Made by a program: the position numbers and the translations under genes. 64,000 nucleotides of DNA from Martelella lutilitoris (GTDB taxonomy: Bacteria > Pseudomonadota > Alphaproteobacteria > Rhizobiales > Rhizobiaceae): positions 1 to 64,000 of the forward strand of contig NZ_VCLB01000012.1 in NCBI RefSeq assembly GCF_005924265.1, in the 5' to 3' direction. Positions 8,948 to 17,474 of this stretch are shown here, in pieces; positions within the stretch are counted from its first letter, which is position 1; every line of letters starts with the position of its first letter. The notes below the pieces were generated by a model. That model searched no databases. It was not told where the DNA came from and saw nothing but the letters and a program-made list of their open reading frames with translations.

Positions 8948-10141
8948 ATGAATTCACTTGGTTTTGACAAGAAGCCGGAGGCCACGCGCGTTGTCGTCGC
9001 CATGTCCGGCGGCGTCGACAGCTCGGTCGTGGCCGGGCTTTTGAAGCGCGAGGGCTATGATGTCCTCGGCATCACCCTTCAGCTTTACGATCACGGCGCG
9101 GCCGTGCACAGGGCCGGTTCCTGCTGCGCCGGGCAGGACATCGACGATGCCCGCCGCGTCTGCGAACGGCTGGGCATTCCCCATTATGTGCTCGACTACG
9201 AGGCGCGGTTTCGCGAAACGGTGATCAACCCCTTCGCCGAAAGCTATATCGCCGGCGAGACGCCGATCCCCTGTGTTGCCTGCAACCAGACGGTCAAGTT
9301 CGCCGATCTTCTGTCGACGGCCAAGGAACTTGGCGCGGATGCGCTGGCGACCGGCCACTACATCCGCTCCAAACCGAACCCGATGCCGGAGAACCCGATG
9401 CGCCGCGCGCTTTACCGTCCGGTGGATGCCGAGCGCGACCAGAGCTATTTCCTGTTTGCGACCACGCAGGAACAGATCGATTTCCTGCGCTTTCCGTTGG
9501 GCGGCCTGCCGAAGGCCGATACGCGGCGGCTGGCGGAAGAGATGGGCCTGATCGTCGCCGACAAGCCGGACAGCCAGGACATCTGTTTCGTGCCGCAGGG
9601 CAAATATTCCGACGTGATTGCCAAGCTGAAGCCCAATGCCGAGCTTTCCGGCGAGATCGTGCATCTCGACGGCCGCGTGCTCGGCCGGCATGAGGGGATC
9701 GTGCGCTACACGATCGGCCAGCGCAAGGGGCTGGGCGTTGCCACCGGAGAGCCGCTCTACGTGGTCTATCTCGATGCCCGTTCGCGCCGCGTCATCGTCG
9801 GCCCGCGCGAGGCGCTGGAAACGCGCCGCATTTATCTGCGCGACGTCAACTGGCTGGGCGACGGGCCGCTTGAAGAGGCGGCGGCGGACGGGTTTTCCTG
9901 TTTCGCCAAGGTCCGCTCCACGCGTCCGCCGCTCCCCGTCAGGCTGCATGCCGACGAGAACGGCGTCTATGTCGACCTGCTGGAAGGCGAGGCGGGGATC
10001 GCCAGCGGCCAGGCCTGCGTGCTCTATGATGCGCCGGGCAATGACGCCCGCGTCTTCGGCGGCGGTTTCATCGATCGTTCGGAGCGTTCGGCGGAGGCCG
10101 AGGCGGCTCTGAAGAGCCTGATGGACGGGCTCGCGGCCTGA
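8948..10141 (+). CDS. mnmA: tRNA-specific 2-thiouridylase
   Basis: A 397-residue ATP-pyrophosphatase that thiolates U34 of tRNA-Glu, -Gln and -Lys. The P-loop SGGVDSS is at 20-26, and the two active cysteines correspond to C112 (VACNQTVKF) and C213 (DSQDICFV). The frame is open to a TTG 33 bases upstream, but the ATG at 8948 fits the family better. It ends 9 bases before the stop of the convergent membrane-protein gene, leaving no room for a separate terminator. Confidence 0.94.
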   Translation: MNSLGFDKKPEATRVVVAMSGGVDSSVVAGLLKREGYDVLGITLQLYDHGAAVHRAGSCCAGQDIDDARRVCERLGIPHYVLDYEARFRETVINPFAESYIAGETPIPCVACNQTVKFADLLSTAKELGADALATGHYIRSKPNPMPENPMRRALYRPVDAERDQSYFLFATTQEQIDFLRFPLGGLPKADTRRLAEEMGLIVADKPDSQDICFVPQGKYSDVIAKLKPNAELSGEIVHLDGRVLGRHEGIVRYTIGQRKGLGVATGEPLYVVYLDARSRRVIVGPREALETRRIYLRDVNWLGDGPLEEAAADGFSCFAKVRSTRPPLPVRLHADENGVYVDLLEGEAGIASGQACVLYDAPGNDARVFGGGFIDRSERSAEAEAALKSLMDGLAA

Positions 10142-10150
10142 CGCTGCCCG

Positions 10151-10498
10151 TCACGTGGCGATCGGCGCCTCGGCGGACATGAACAGTTTCAGCGATTCCT
10201 GGTAGCCGAGCCGCAACAGTTGTTCGATATAGGCGATCAACTGGTCGGCCCAGCCGAAGCCGAGATAGGCCGCGAGCCAGACGATCAGTCCGGCGATGAT
10301 CAGGGCATAGATGAAGTTTCTGAGGATCATCAGCAACATGGCGAGCAGCACGAAGGCGACCAGCCCGTAAAACAGCGACGGCGTCAGCGCGACGCCGTCG
10401 GAATGGGCGAGATAGCCCATATAAATGCCGAAAATGATGCAGATGGCCGCGCTCAGCCGGTCGCGGATCATGCGGTGTGTATAGCTCGAACTTGCCAT
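10151..10498 (-). CDS. Conserved-looking membrane protein, unknown function
   Basis: A 115-residue protein with about three hydrophobic helices (15-34, 40-58, 62-82) and a C-terminal amphipathic stretch. It lies 104 bases downstream of hemW on the same strand and may be co-transcribed with it. The longer open frame upstream of the chosen ATG is low-complexity GC-rich translation with no protein-like features, so the start at 10498 is preferred. I do not recognise a family. Confidence 0.65.
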   Translation of the reverse strand: MASSSYTHRMIRDRLSAAICIIFGIYMGYLAHSDGVALTPSLFYGLVAFVLLAMLLMILRNFIYALIIAGLIVWLAAYLGFGWADQLIAYIEQLLRLGYQESLKLFMSAEAPIAT

Positions 10499-10602
10499 CT
10501 GACGGTCTTTCTTCGCTGAAATAGTTTTCCGGTATGTGATGATGAACGCGCGGCCTCCAAGGCGGGTTCCGCGTGTGCTTATAGCAGCTTGCAACCCGCT
10601 CG

Positions 10603-11790
10603 TCAGGAAAGTTCCGCGACGATCCTGTTCAAAAGCAGCATGCCTTCGGGCGTGGCGCGCAGGCGCGCATTGCCGATGCGCTCGATCAGGCCGAGGTTCA
10701 GCAGGAAATCCTCGCGTTCGGCATCCATCGGCTTGCCCGAGAGCGAAGACCAGCGGGCGAGGTCGACGCCCTCCTTCACCCGAAGCCCCATCAGCAGAAG
10801 CTCGTCGGCCTGCTCTTCCTGAGAGAGCAATGCTTGCTCGATCATGCCATGGCCATGGGCCTCGGCCGCCTGCAGCCAGGTCTCGGGGTGTTTCTCCGTT
10901 GCCGTCGCGGTCTTGCCCGAAGCCGTCCCCAGACGCCCATGCGCGCCGGGGCCGATCCCGGCATAATCGCCATAGCGCCAATAGGTGAGATTGTGGCGGC
11001 TTTCGGCGCCTGGGCGGGCATGGTTGGAAACCTCATAGGCCGGAAGGCCGCGCGCAGCGGTCACGGCCTGCGTCACCTCGTAGAGATGCGCCGCCTGGTC
11101 CTCGTCCGGCACGACGAGCTTGCCCCGGTTATAGAGGTCGAAGAAGCGCGTACCTTCCTCGATGGTCAACTGATAGAGCGACAGATGGTCGGCGGCCAGG
11201 TCGATCGCCTGGTTGAGTTCACGCTCCCAGTCCTCCGCCGTCTGCCCCGGACGGGCATAGATCAGGTCGAAGGACATGCGCGGAAAGGTCTCGCGGGCCA
11301 GACGGATCGCGCCAAGCGCCTGCTCGACAGTGTGCAGGCGTCCGAGAAAGCGCAGTTCGCGATCGTTCAATGCCTGCACGCCCATGGAAACGCGGTTGAC
11401 GCCGGCGGCGCGGTATCCGCGAAACCGTTCTGCCTCGACGCTCGAGGGGTTGGCCTCCAGCGTCACCTCGATCCCGTCCGGCACATGCCAGGCCGCGGCG
11501 ACGCCCTCAAGGATCGCGCCCAGCGTTTGCGGTTCCATCAGCGAGGGCGTGCCGCCGCCGATGAAGATGCTGGTGACGGTGCGCGGCCCGGAAAGCGCGC
11601 GCATATGGGCGATTTCTCTCAGGAAGCCGGCGACAAACCGCTTCTGGTCGACCGGCTGGTGGCGGACATGGCTGTTGAAGTCGCAATAGGGGCATTTGGC
11701 CGCGCAGAACGGCCAGTGCAGATAGACGCCGAAACCCGGTTCGCCGTCATCGCCATTGATGCCTGCCGTTGCCGCCGGGTCGTTTGTCAG
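10603..11790 (-). CDS. hemW: Radical SAM heme chaperone HemW, apparently with a CTG start
   Basis: HemW binds heme and inserts it into respiratory enzymes. The frame contains the expected N-terminus, [20 protein letters not shown], with the 4Fe-4S cysteines C29, C33 and C36 (CxxxCxxC followed by DF; no fourth cysteine as in HemN), then [10 protein letters not shown] and the C-terminal HemW region. No ATG, GTG or TTG exists in frame before these cysteines; the first is at 11604, downstream of the cluster motif. The only position fitting homologous lengths is a CTG at 11788-11790 that overlaps the rdgB stop, giving 395 codons. Translation is probably coupled to rdgB. Confidence 0.85.
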   Translation of the reverse strand: MTNDPAATAGINGDDGEPGFGVYLHWPFCAAKCPYCDFNSHVRHQPVDQKRFVAGFLREIAHMRALSGPRTVTSIFIGGGTPSLMEPQTLGAILEGVAAAWHVPDGIEVTLEANPSSVEAERFRGYRAAGVNRVSMGVQALNDRELRFLGRLHTVEQALGAIRLARETFPRMSFDLIYARPGQTAEDWERELNQAIDLAADHLSLYQLTIEEGTRFFDLYNRGKLVVPDEDQAAHLYEVTQAVTAARGLPAYEVSNHARPGAESRHNLTYWRYGDYAGIGPGAHGRLGTASGKTATATEKHPETWLQAAEAHGHGMIEQALLSQEEQADELLLMGLRVKEGVDLARWSSLSGKPMDAEREDFLLNLGLIERIGNARLRATPEGMLLLNRIVAELS

Positions 11791-12431
11791 AGCGCAAGTC
11801 CCGTTTCGGTGAACAGCTTGAAGGCGCGGGCGCGGTGGGAGAGCGCACCGCCATCGGCCGGGCCGCCTTCGGCTTTTTCGGACGGATCCATCTCGCCGAA
11901 CGTCCTGTCGTGGCCCTTGGGCTGGAACACCGGGTCATAGCCATGGCCCTTTTCGCCGCGCGGCGGCCAGACGAGATTGCCTTCGACCTCGCCGCGGAAC
12001 GTCTCGGTATGGCCGTCGGGCCAGGCAAGACACAGCACGCAGACGAAGCGGGCGGTGCGCGCCTCCGGCGTCGTCGCGCCTTTCTCGGCGAGCGCCTTTT
12101 CCACCTTCTCCATCGCCATCATGAAATCGCGGCTGCCATCCTCGGTCTCTGCCCAGTCGGCGGTGTAGACGCCGGGCGCGCCGTCAAGGGCGTCGACGGC
12201 AATGCCAGAGTCGTCGGCAAGGGCCGGCAGGCCGGACTTTTGCGCGGACGCCAGCGCCTTGATCGCGGCGTTTTCCTCGAATGTCGTGCCAGTCTCTTCA
12301 GGCACGTCAAAGGAGAGTTCTGCCGCCGACTTGGCCGAAAAACCGAGCGGGCCGATCAGTTCGGCGATCTCCGCGATCTTGCCGGCATTGTGGCTGGCAA
12401 CGACGATGGTCTTGGTTTCGAGTTTGCGCAT
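11787..12431 (-). CDS. rdgB: XTP/dITP diphosphatase (RdgB/HAM1)
   Basis: A 214-residue Ham1-family pyrophosphatase that removes non-canonical purine nucleotides. Visible signatures are [11 protein letters not shown] near the N-terminus, [14 protein letters not shown], and [10 protein letters not shown] with a C-terminal SHRARAF. AGGA lies 8 bases before the ATG at 12431; an upstream in-frame Met lacks such a site. It sits in the rph, VOC, rdgB, hemW series and its stop overlaps the presumed hemW start. Confidence 0.93.
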   Translation of the reverse strand: MRKLETKTIVVASHNAGKIAEIAELIGPLGFSAKSAAELSFDVPEETGTTFEENAAIKALASAQKSGLPALADDSGIAVDALDGAPGVYTADWAETEDGSRDFMMAMEKVEKALAEKGATTPEARTARFVCVLCLAWPDGHTETFRGEVEGNLVWPPRGEKGHGYDPVFQPKGHDRTFGEMDPSEKAEGGPADGGALSHRARAFKLFTETGLAL

Positions 12432-12468
12432 GTCAGTTCCTGGTGGCTTCAACTGGTTTTACGTCTTT

Positions 12469-12584
12469 CCGTCACCCCGGCCTTGAGCCGGGGTTTAGGG
12501 CGTTACGAACAAAGCAGGGGCCTGATCTCGATGTTTCAAGCCACCCGTATGGCCCTGGATGCCGGCTCAAGGCCGGCATGACGG
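12469..12584. repeat. Palindromic intergenic element, RIME-like
   Basis: Two inverted arms, CCGTCACCCCGGCCTTGAGC at the left (12469 on) and its degenerate partner ending GGCCGGCATGACGG at the right (to 12584). Each arm forms its own hairpin (CCCCGGC/GCCGGGG; TGCCGGC/GCCGGCA). This is the style of the short mosaic elements scattered through rhizobial genomes. It lies between the VOC and rdgB genes of one apparent operon. Confidence 0.75.
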
Positions 12585-12607
12585 TGGTTTGGGGCCAACC
12601 ATCGTCA

Positions 12608-13015
12608 TCAAAGCCCCCAGAGCTTTGCCTCGGCGCATTCCAGGCTGTTGCCGGCGGGGTCGCGGAAATAGATCGAGCGGGCGCCGTTCGTCCAGCGAAA
12701 ATCGCTTTCGATGGCGATGCCGTTGGCCGCAAGCCGTGCGATCATCGAGTCGAAATCGTCTTCCTCGAGCCGGAAACAGGCATGCCCGGGGCCGCGCGCG
12801 CCATGGGTGGGGACTGGAAACGACGTGGCGTCCGAATGCTTTTCCGTCTCGGTCGGGTTGAAGACCAGCAACACCCCCGGTCCGCAGCGGAAGAACACAT
12901 GGCGATTTTCGACACGGGTTATCTTCTCGAGCCCGAGAACGCCGCCGTAGAAGGCCTCGGCGGCGTCAAGGTTCTCAGCATAGAGCGCAGTTTCCAGAAC
13001 GGCGGCAATTGGCAT
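12608..13015 (-). CDS. VOC-family (glyoxalase/bleomycin-resistance fold) protein
   Basis: A 135-residue single VOC module: ETALYAENLDAAEAFYGGVL at the start, GPGHACFRLE in the middle and IYFRDPAGNSLE near the end. Likely metal ligands are E8, H78 and E126. Substrate is unknown; members include lactoylglutathione lyases, dioxygenases and drug-binding proteins. AGGAG lies 7 bases upstream of the ATG. It starts 12 bases after the rph stop, so the two genes are almost certainly co-transcribed. Confidence 0.85.
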   Translation of the reverse strand: MPIAAVLETALYAENLDAAEAFYGGVLGLEKITRVENRHVFFRCGPGVLLVFNPTETEKHSDATSFPVPTHGARGPGHACFRLEEDDFDSMIARLAANGIAIESDFRWTNGARSIYFRDPAGNSLECAEAKLWGL

Positions 13016-13026
13016 GGCAAACTCCT

Positions 13027-13749
13027 TCAGACGCCGGCGATGGTCTTCTTCTGCAGGTCCACCAGCTCGGAAATGCCGTTGCGGGCCAAGTCCAGGAGCG
13101 TCAGGAATTCGTCCTGCGAGAAGGGCTTGCCCTCGGCGGTGCCCTGGATCTCGACGATGCCGCCGGTGCCGGTCATGACGAAATTGGCGTCGGTCTCGGC
13201 AGACGAATCCTCCAGATAGTCGAGGTCGATGACCGGCTGATCGGCGAAGATGCCGCAGGAGATTGCCGCGACATGGTCCTTCAGCACCTTGTCGGTCTTG
13301 ACCATGCTGCGGGCTTCCATCCATTTCAGGCAATCATGCAGCGCGATCCAGGCGCCGGTGATCGAGGCGGTGCGGGTGCCGCCGTCTGCCTGGATGACGT
13401 CGCAGTCGACGCTGATCTGACGTTCGCCGAGGGCTTCGAGATCGACGACGGCGCGCAGCGAGCGGCCGATCAGGCGCTGGATCTCCAGCGTGCGGCCGCC
13501 CTGCTTGCCGGAGGAGGCCTCGCGGCGCATGCGCTCTCCTGTGGCGCGCGGCAACATGCCGTATTCGGCCGTCACCCAGCCCTTGCCGCCATTGCGCAGC
13601 CACGGCGGAACGCGCTCTTCGAGGGAGGCGGTGCACAGAACATGCGTATCCCCGAATTTGACGAAGCAGGAGCCTTCCGCGTGCTTGGAAAAGCCACGCT
13701 CGAAGGAAACATTGCGCATCTGGTTGAGTTGTCTGCCTGATGGCCGCAT
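13027..13749 (-). CDS. rph: Ribonuclease PH
   Basis: A 240-residue phosphorolytic 3'-5' exoribonuclease that trims tRNA 3' ends. Family landmarks are MRPSGR at the N-terminus, [31 protein letters not shown], and [12 protein letters not shown]. Length is typical. It is divergent from hrcA across 160 bases, the usual rhizobial arrangement. Confidence 0.95.
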   Translation of the reverse strand: MRPSGRQLNQMRNVSFERGFSKHAEGSCFVKFGDTHVLCTASLEERVPPWLRNGGKGWVTAEYGMLPRATGERMRREASSGKQGGRTLEIQRLIGRSLRAVVDLEALGERQISVDCDVIQADGGTRTASITGAWIALHDCLKWMEARSMVKTDKVLKDHVAAISCGIFADQPVIDLDYLEDSSAETDANFVMTGTGGIVEIQGTAEGKPFSQDEFLTLLDLARNGISELVDLQKKTIAGV

Positions 13750-13843
13750 GGTGTGGTCCTTCCGGTTTTCGTTGCGGCGGTTCTAGAAGGAAGAGGCGGC
13801 TTTTGCAAAGAAAAACGGCAGGCCGGCGCGCAGCAAAGACGAA

Positions 13844-13871
13844 TTGCGAAGCGCCGCGCCGACACTATATT
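13844..13871 (+). promoter_or_regulatory. Candidate sigma-70-type promoter for hrcA
   Basis: TTGCGA (13844-13849), a 16-base spacer and TATATT (13866-13871), 38 bases before the hrcA ATG. No CIRCE inverted repeat is visible in this intergenic region. Confidence 0.4.
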
Positions 13872-13909
13872 ATGGGTCGAAGCAGACGAACCACCCGGCC
13901 ATTTGAAGC

Positions 13910-14992
13910 ATGACAGCAGATCGACGCGCAGACAATTCGGCAATGACACTGGACGACCGCTCGCGCGAGGTGTTCCGCGCGATTGTCGAGAGCTACCTGG
14001 AAAGCGGGGAGCCGCTCGGCTCGCGCAACCTGTCGCGGCTCCTGCCGATGTCGCTGTCGCCGGCCTCTGTTCGCAATGTGATGAGCGACCTTGAGGAACT
14101 CGGCCTGATCTACGCGCCGCATGTCTCGGCCGGTCGCCTGCCGACGGAGATCGGCCTGCGCTTCTTTGTCGATGCCTATATGCAGGTGGGCGACCTTGCT
14201 GAAAGCGAGCGCTCCGAGATCGAGCGCCACATGAAGAGCGTCGATCGCGGCCAGCCCGTCGACGGGCTTTTGAACGAGGCAAGCCAGATGCTTTCCGGCA
14301 TGTCGCGCGGCGCGGGGCTGGTGATGACGTCGAAGAGCAACACCGTGCTCAAGCATGTCGAGTTCATCCGGCTGGAGCCGACCAAGGCGCTGGCCGTGCT
14401 TGTCGGCGAGCACAACGAGGTTGAAAACCGGATCATCGACCTGCCGGCCGGCACGACCTCCTCGCAGCTGACGGCGGCGTCGAATTTCCTCAACGCGCAT
14501 CTGAACGGCCAGACCCTGCCGGAGCTGAAAACGGTTCTGGGGCTGCTGAAGGACGAGGTGCGCCACGAACTCGACCAGCTTTCGCAGGATCTCGTCGGAC
14601 GCGGCCTTGCCGTCTGGTCTGGCAGTTCGGAGGAGGGCAAGCCGGGCCGGCTGATCGTGCGCGGCCGGGCCAATCTGCTCGAAGGCGTCGCCGATGCCGC
14701 CGATATTGATCGGCTGCGCATGCTGTTCGACGATCTTGAGAAGAAGGAAAGCCTGATCGAGCTGATCAGCCTGGCCGAAAGCGGCTCGGGCGTTCGCATC
14801 TTCATCGGCTCGGAGAACAAGCTGTTCTCGCTGTCGGGCTCCTCGCTCGTGGTCGCGCCCTATCGCGACAGCGACAACCAGGTCGTCGGCGCGGTCGGCG
14901 TGATCGGACCGACGCGTCTCAACTATGCCCGGGTGGTGCCGATGGTGGACTATACGGCCCATCTTCTGTCGCGAATGTCGCGTTCTCGCTGA
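13910..14992 (+). CDS. hrcA: Heat-inducible transcription repressor HrcA
   Basis: A 360-residue repressor that binds CIRCE sites of groESL-type operons. A winged helix sits at about 15-85 ([20 protein letters not shown], then [20 protein letters not shown]), followed by the GAF-like HrcA domain and a C-terminal [20 protein letters not shown] motif. It precedes grpE, the usual rhizobial heat-shock pair, and may be expressed from the nearby promoter-like hexamers. Confidence 0.95.
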   Translation: MTADRRADNSAMTLDDRSREVFRAIVESYLESGEPLGSRNLSRLLPMSLSPASVRNVMSDLEELGLIYAPHVSAGRLPTEIGLRFFVDAYMQVGDLAESERSEIERHMKSVDRGQPVDGLLNEASQMLSGMSRGAGLVMTSKSNTVLKHVEFIRLEPTKALAVLVGEHNEVENRIIDLPAGTTSSQLTAASNFLNAHLNGQTLPELKTVLGLLKDEVRHELDQLSQDLVGRGLAVWSGSSEEGKPGRLIVRGRANLLEGVADAADIDRLRMLFDDLEKKESLIELISLAESGSGVRIFIGSENKLFSLSGSSLVVAPYRDSDNQVVGAVGVIGPTRLNYARVVPMVDYTAHLLSRMSRSR

Positions 14993-15094
14993 GCGCGCCA
15001 TGTGAATACCGGGGAGGGCCTTGATTTTTCGGGAATGAACCTCGATATCGTGGCCCGAGAGATTCAAGAACAAACTGCAACGTGCGGAGACGTC

Positions 15095-15715
15095 ATGACC
15101 GACGAGACCAAGAAGAACGGCACTGACGAGGAAATCAACGAGACGGTGGTCGACCTTGAGGCGGATGCGCCGGTCGAGGCGGCTGCGGATGCCGAAATCG
15201 CTGAGCCCGATCCGATCGATCTTCTGCGTGAGGAGAACGAAAAGCAGCGCGACCAGTTGCTCAGGCTCGCCGCCGAGATGGAAAACCTGCGCCGGCGCAC
15301 CGCCCGCGACGTGAAGGACGCCAAGGCCTATTCGGTCACGGCGTTTGCGCGCGACATGCTCGGCGTATCCGACAATCTGCGCCGGGCGCTCGACAGTCTG
15401 CCCGAAGACAAGCGCTCCGACGAGATCAAGGGTTTTGTCGAAGGCGTGGAGATGACCGAACGGTCCATGCTGTCGGCGCTGGAACGCCATGGCGTGAAGA
15501 CGATCGAGGCGGAAGGGCAGAAATTCGACCCGCATTTCCACCAGGCGATGTTCGAGGTGCCGAACCCGGAAATTCCCGCCAACACGGTGGTTCAGGTCGT
15601 CCAGACCGGCTACATGATCGGCGATCGCGTCCTGCGCCCGGCCATGGTCGGCGTCTCGAAGGGCGGGCCAAAAGCCGATCTCGCGCAGCAGGCCGGTGAG
15701 GACAAGTCTGAATAA
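15095..15715 (+). CDS. grpE: Nucleotide exchange factor GrpE
   Basis: A 206-residue DnaK co-chaperone. An acidic N-terminus is followed by a long coiled coil (about 45-110, containing [20 protein letters not shown]) and the beta domain with [13 protein letters not shown] and [12 protein letters not shown]. The frame is open 93 bases further upstream, but GGAG 5 bases before the ATG at 15095 and family length support this start. The 102-base gap after hrcA may be transcribed through. Confidence 0.95.
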   Translation: MTDETKKNGTDEEINETVVDLEADAPVEAAADAEIAEPDPIDLLREENEKQRDQLLRLAAEMENLRRRTARDVKDAKAYSVTAFARDMLGVSDNLRRALDSLPEDKRSDEIKGFVEGVEMTERSMLSALERHGVKTIEAEGQKFDPHFHQAMFEVPNPEIPANTVVQVVQTGYMIGDRVLRPAMVGVSKGGPKADLAQQAGEDKSE

Positions 15716-15741
15716 GCACGGCTTCGCGAACAACACAAAAA

Positions 15742-15768
15742 GAGGCGTTTCGCTTTGCGGAACGCCTC
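15742..15768 (-). terminator. Hairpin, minus-strand terminator for ptsN side (also first copy of a duplicated hairpin)
   Basis: An 11-bp stem with one G-T pair (15742-15752 with 15758-15768) and a 5-base loop. Read on the minus strand it is followed by five T (complement of 15737-15741), so it could end transcripts from ptsN, though that gene is about 250 bases away. Confidence 0.6.
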
Positions 15769-15769
15769 A

Positions 15770-15964
15770 GACTGCTGACAAAGCATGCGACCTAGGGCGC
15801 GCCACTTCGCGAGACCTCCCCATGAGGCGTCATGCTCGGACTTGATCCGAGCATCCAGGCGGCGCAACTCCTTGAATTCAGGGGCTTTCTGCAGCCATTT
15901 CTCGGGCAGCCTGGATCCTCGTGTCAAGCACGAGGATGACCCAGACCACGAGGGGGCAGCAGTC
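15770..15964. repeat. RIME-like palindromic element between duplicated hairpins
   Basis: Outer 8-bp arms GACTGCTG (15770-15777) and CAGCAGTC (15957-15964). Inside are two hairpins, ATGCTCGGA/TCCGAGCAT (15832-15854) and ATCCTCGTG/CACGAGGAT (15915-15937), with CATCCAGGC and GCCTGGATC facing each other. The layout is related to the element at 12469-12584. It occupies most of the grpE-ptsN convergent gap. Confidence 0.75.
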
Positions 15965-15968
15965 CGTG

Positions 15969-15996
15969 GCGTTTCGCTTTTGCGGAACGCTTTTTT
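15969..15996 (+). terminator. Rho-independent terminator, plus strand (second hairpin copy)
   Basis: An 8-bp stem with one T-G pair (15969-15976 with 15983-15990), 6-base loop and six T (15991-15996). Nearly identical in sequence and orientation to the hairpin at 15742-15768; suited to terminating grpE. Confidence 0.7.
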
Positions 15997-16020
15997 ACTG
16001 GGAAAATGCTTGCCGCAGGT

Positions 16021-16485
16021 TCAGGCCGCGGAAGAATCCGGATCGGTATTCAGGAAGGCGTAGATCGCGCTTTCGGAATCCGACGCCCGGAGTTTCTTGA
16101 CCAGGTCCTGGTCACGCAGAAGCCGCGCCACGCGCGAGAGCGCCTTGAGATGATCCGCGCCCGCGCCCTCGGGGGCGAGCAGAAGAAAGGCAAGATCGAC
16201 CGGCTGGTCGTCCAGCGCCTCAAAATTGACGGGGTGCTGCAGGCGGGCGAACACGCCGCAAATGTGGTCAAGCTTCGGCAGTTTGCCGTGGGGTATGGCG
16301 ATGCCGTTGCCGACACCGGTCGAACCGAGGCGCTCGCGCTGGAGCACCACTTCGAAGATCTCGCGCTCGGGAATTCCCGTCACGGCCTCCGCTCTGGCGG
16401 CCAACTCCTGCAATAATTGCTTCTTGGAGTTTGCCTTGAGGGCGGGGATGATCGCCTCCTGTTTCAGCAGGTCGTCAAGGGCCAT
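16021..16485 (-). CDS. ptsN: Nitrogen PTS enzyme IIA (EIIA-Ntr)
   Basis: A 154-residue EIIA domain with the phosphorylatable histidine H66 in GIAIPHGKL. In the PTS-Ntr pathway it takes phosphate from NPr and regulates potassium uptake, nitrogen metabolism and stress pathways. MALDDLL matches the usual family start; the frame extends 16 codons upstream without a better site. It follows hpf and rpoN on the same strand, the standard proteobacterial sigma-54 cluster. Confidence 0.94.
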   Translation of the reverse strand: MALDDLLKQEAIIPALKANSKKQLLQELAARAEAVTGIPEREIFEVVLQRERLGSTGVGNGIAIPHGKLPKLDHICGVFARLQHPVNFEALDDQPVDLAFLLLAPEGAGADHLKALSRVARLLRDQDLVKKLRASDSESAIYAFLNTDPDSSAA

Positions 16486-16547
16486 ATCCTGGTATCCTGG
16501 GTTGCGGCTTGGGGGCGGGCGCCTGAACGGCACCCGCCAAAGTGGGT

Positions 16548-17123
16548 TCAGCCCTTGATGCCGGCTGTGTCGATCCAGCCGATATTGCCATCGGGGCGGC
16601 GATAGACGATGTTGAGCGTCTTGTTGTCCGGGTTGCGGAACAGCATCAGCGGCTTGTCGGTCATGTCGAGCGCCATGACGGCCGTTGCCACCGCCATTGT
16701 GCGGACCTCGGTCTTCGCTTCGGCGATGATGGCCGGCGCATAGTCTTCCGGAATCTCGGTTTCATCCTCCTGCGGCAGGTCCATCACCGAATAGGCGACT
16801 TCGGCGAAATCGGCGTGGCCATTGTGCTGGTGGTGATCCTTCAGCTTGCGCTTGTAGCGGCGCAGGCGCTTGGCGATGCGTTCGAACGCTGCGTCGAAGG
16901 CGGCCTGGGGATCATGGGCCTTGCCGGCTGCATGCAGCACGGCGCCACTGTCGAGATGGACCTTGCAGTCGGCCTCGAAGCCGCCTGCCGACTTCTCGAC
17001 CGTGACCTGGCCGGAATAGCCGCCGTCAAAATATTTGGTGACCGCTTCCTCGATCTGGTCTTCGATTTTTTCACGGAAAGCCTCACCGACTTCCATTTGT
17101 TTTCCCGAGACGCGAACACTCAT
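16548..17123 (-). CDS. hpf: Ribosome hibernation promoting factor, long form
   Basis: A 191-residue protein with an N-terminal S30AE domain (about 1-105, MSVRVSGKQMEVGEAFREKI) and the C-terminal dimerisation domain of long HPF (about 130-190, ending KPLMLFRNPDNKTLNIVYRR and a GWIDT tail). It should join 70S ribosomes into inactive 100S dimers in starvation. It sits between rpoN and ptsN; the 351-base gap from rpoN suggests it has its own promoter. Confidence 0.93.
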   Translation of the reverse strand: MSVRVSGKQMEVGEAFREKIEDQIEEAVTKYFDGGYSGQVTVEKSAGGFEADCKVHLDSGAVLHAAGKAHDPQAAFDAAFERIAKRLRRYKRKLKDHHQHNGHADFAEVAYSVMDLPQEDETEIPEDYAPAIIAEAKTEVRTMAVATAVMALDMTDKPLMLFRNPDNKTLNIVYRRPDGNIGWIDTAGIKG

Positions 17124-17474
17124 GGATCTTCCCTTCTTCTATCGTTTGCGGGCACCAGTTTAAGCCAAGCCCCGTTCTCCTCCAAGAACTTACAGGCATG
17201 GCCTTCCGGTGACCGGGACGGCACTTCGATGACTGATTGTCATCATAACTCATTTGGGCATTTTTCAGCCGTTTGCCAGCGGGATCTCCGCAATATTCTT
17301 CTTGCGATTTTTTGCCGCCGGGTGCGGTTGGTTTGCCGCTTATCCCGGTCCCGGAGCATCTGCGTCCCGTCTCCCTTGCTGAGGCGGCGCCCCTCTTGCG
17401 GCGGATGCTCTACCGTCCATGTTGGCCGAAGTCAATCACGGCGGCGCCTTTGCCGGGGCCGTTCTCACCGCGGC
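17124..17474. other. Intergenic region between rpoN and hpf
   Basis: No gene is supported here. It must hold the hpf promoter and leader on the minus strand, but I could not identify convincing -35/-10 or sigma-54 -24/-12 elements, and no strong hairpin follows the rpoN stop. Confidence 0.5.

Noticed and set aside
17124-17260. Possible sigma-54 promoter before hpf (GGCTTAAACTGGTGC on the minus strand)
   Set aside because: The GG and GC elements are 11 bases apart and not 10, and the TTGC part is missing.
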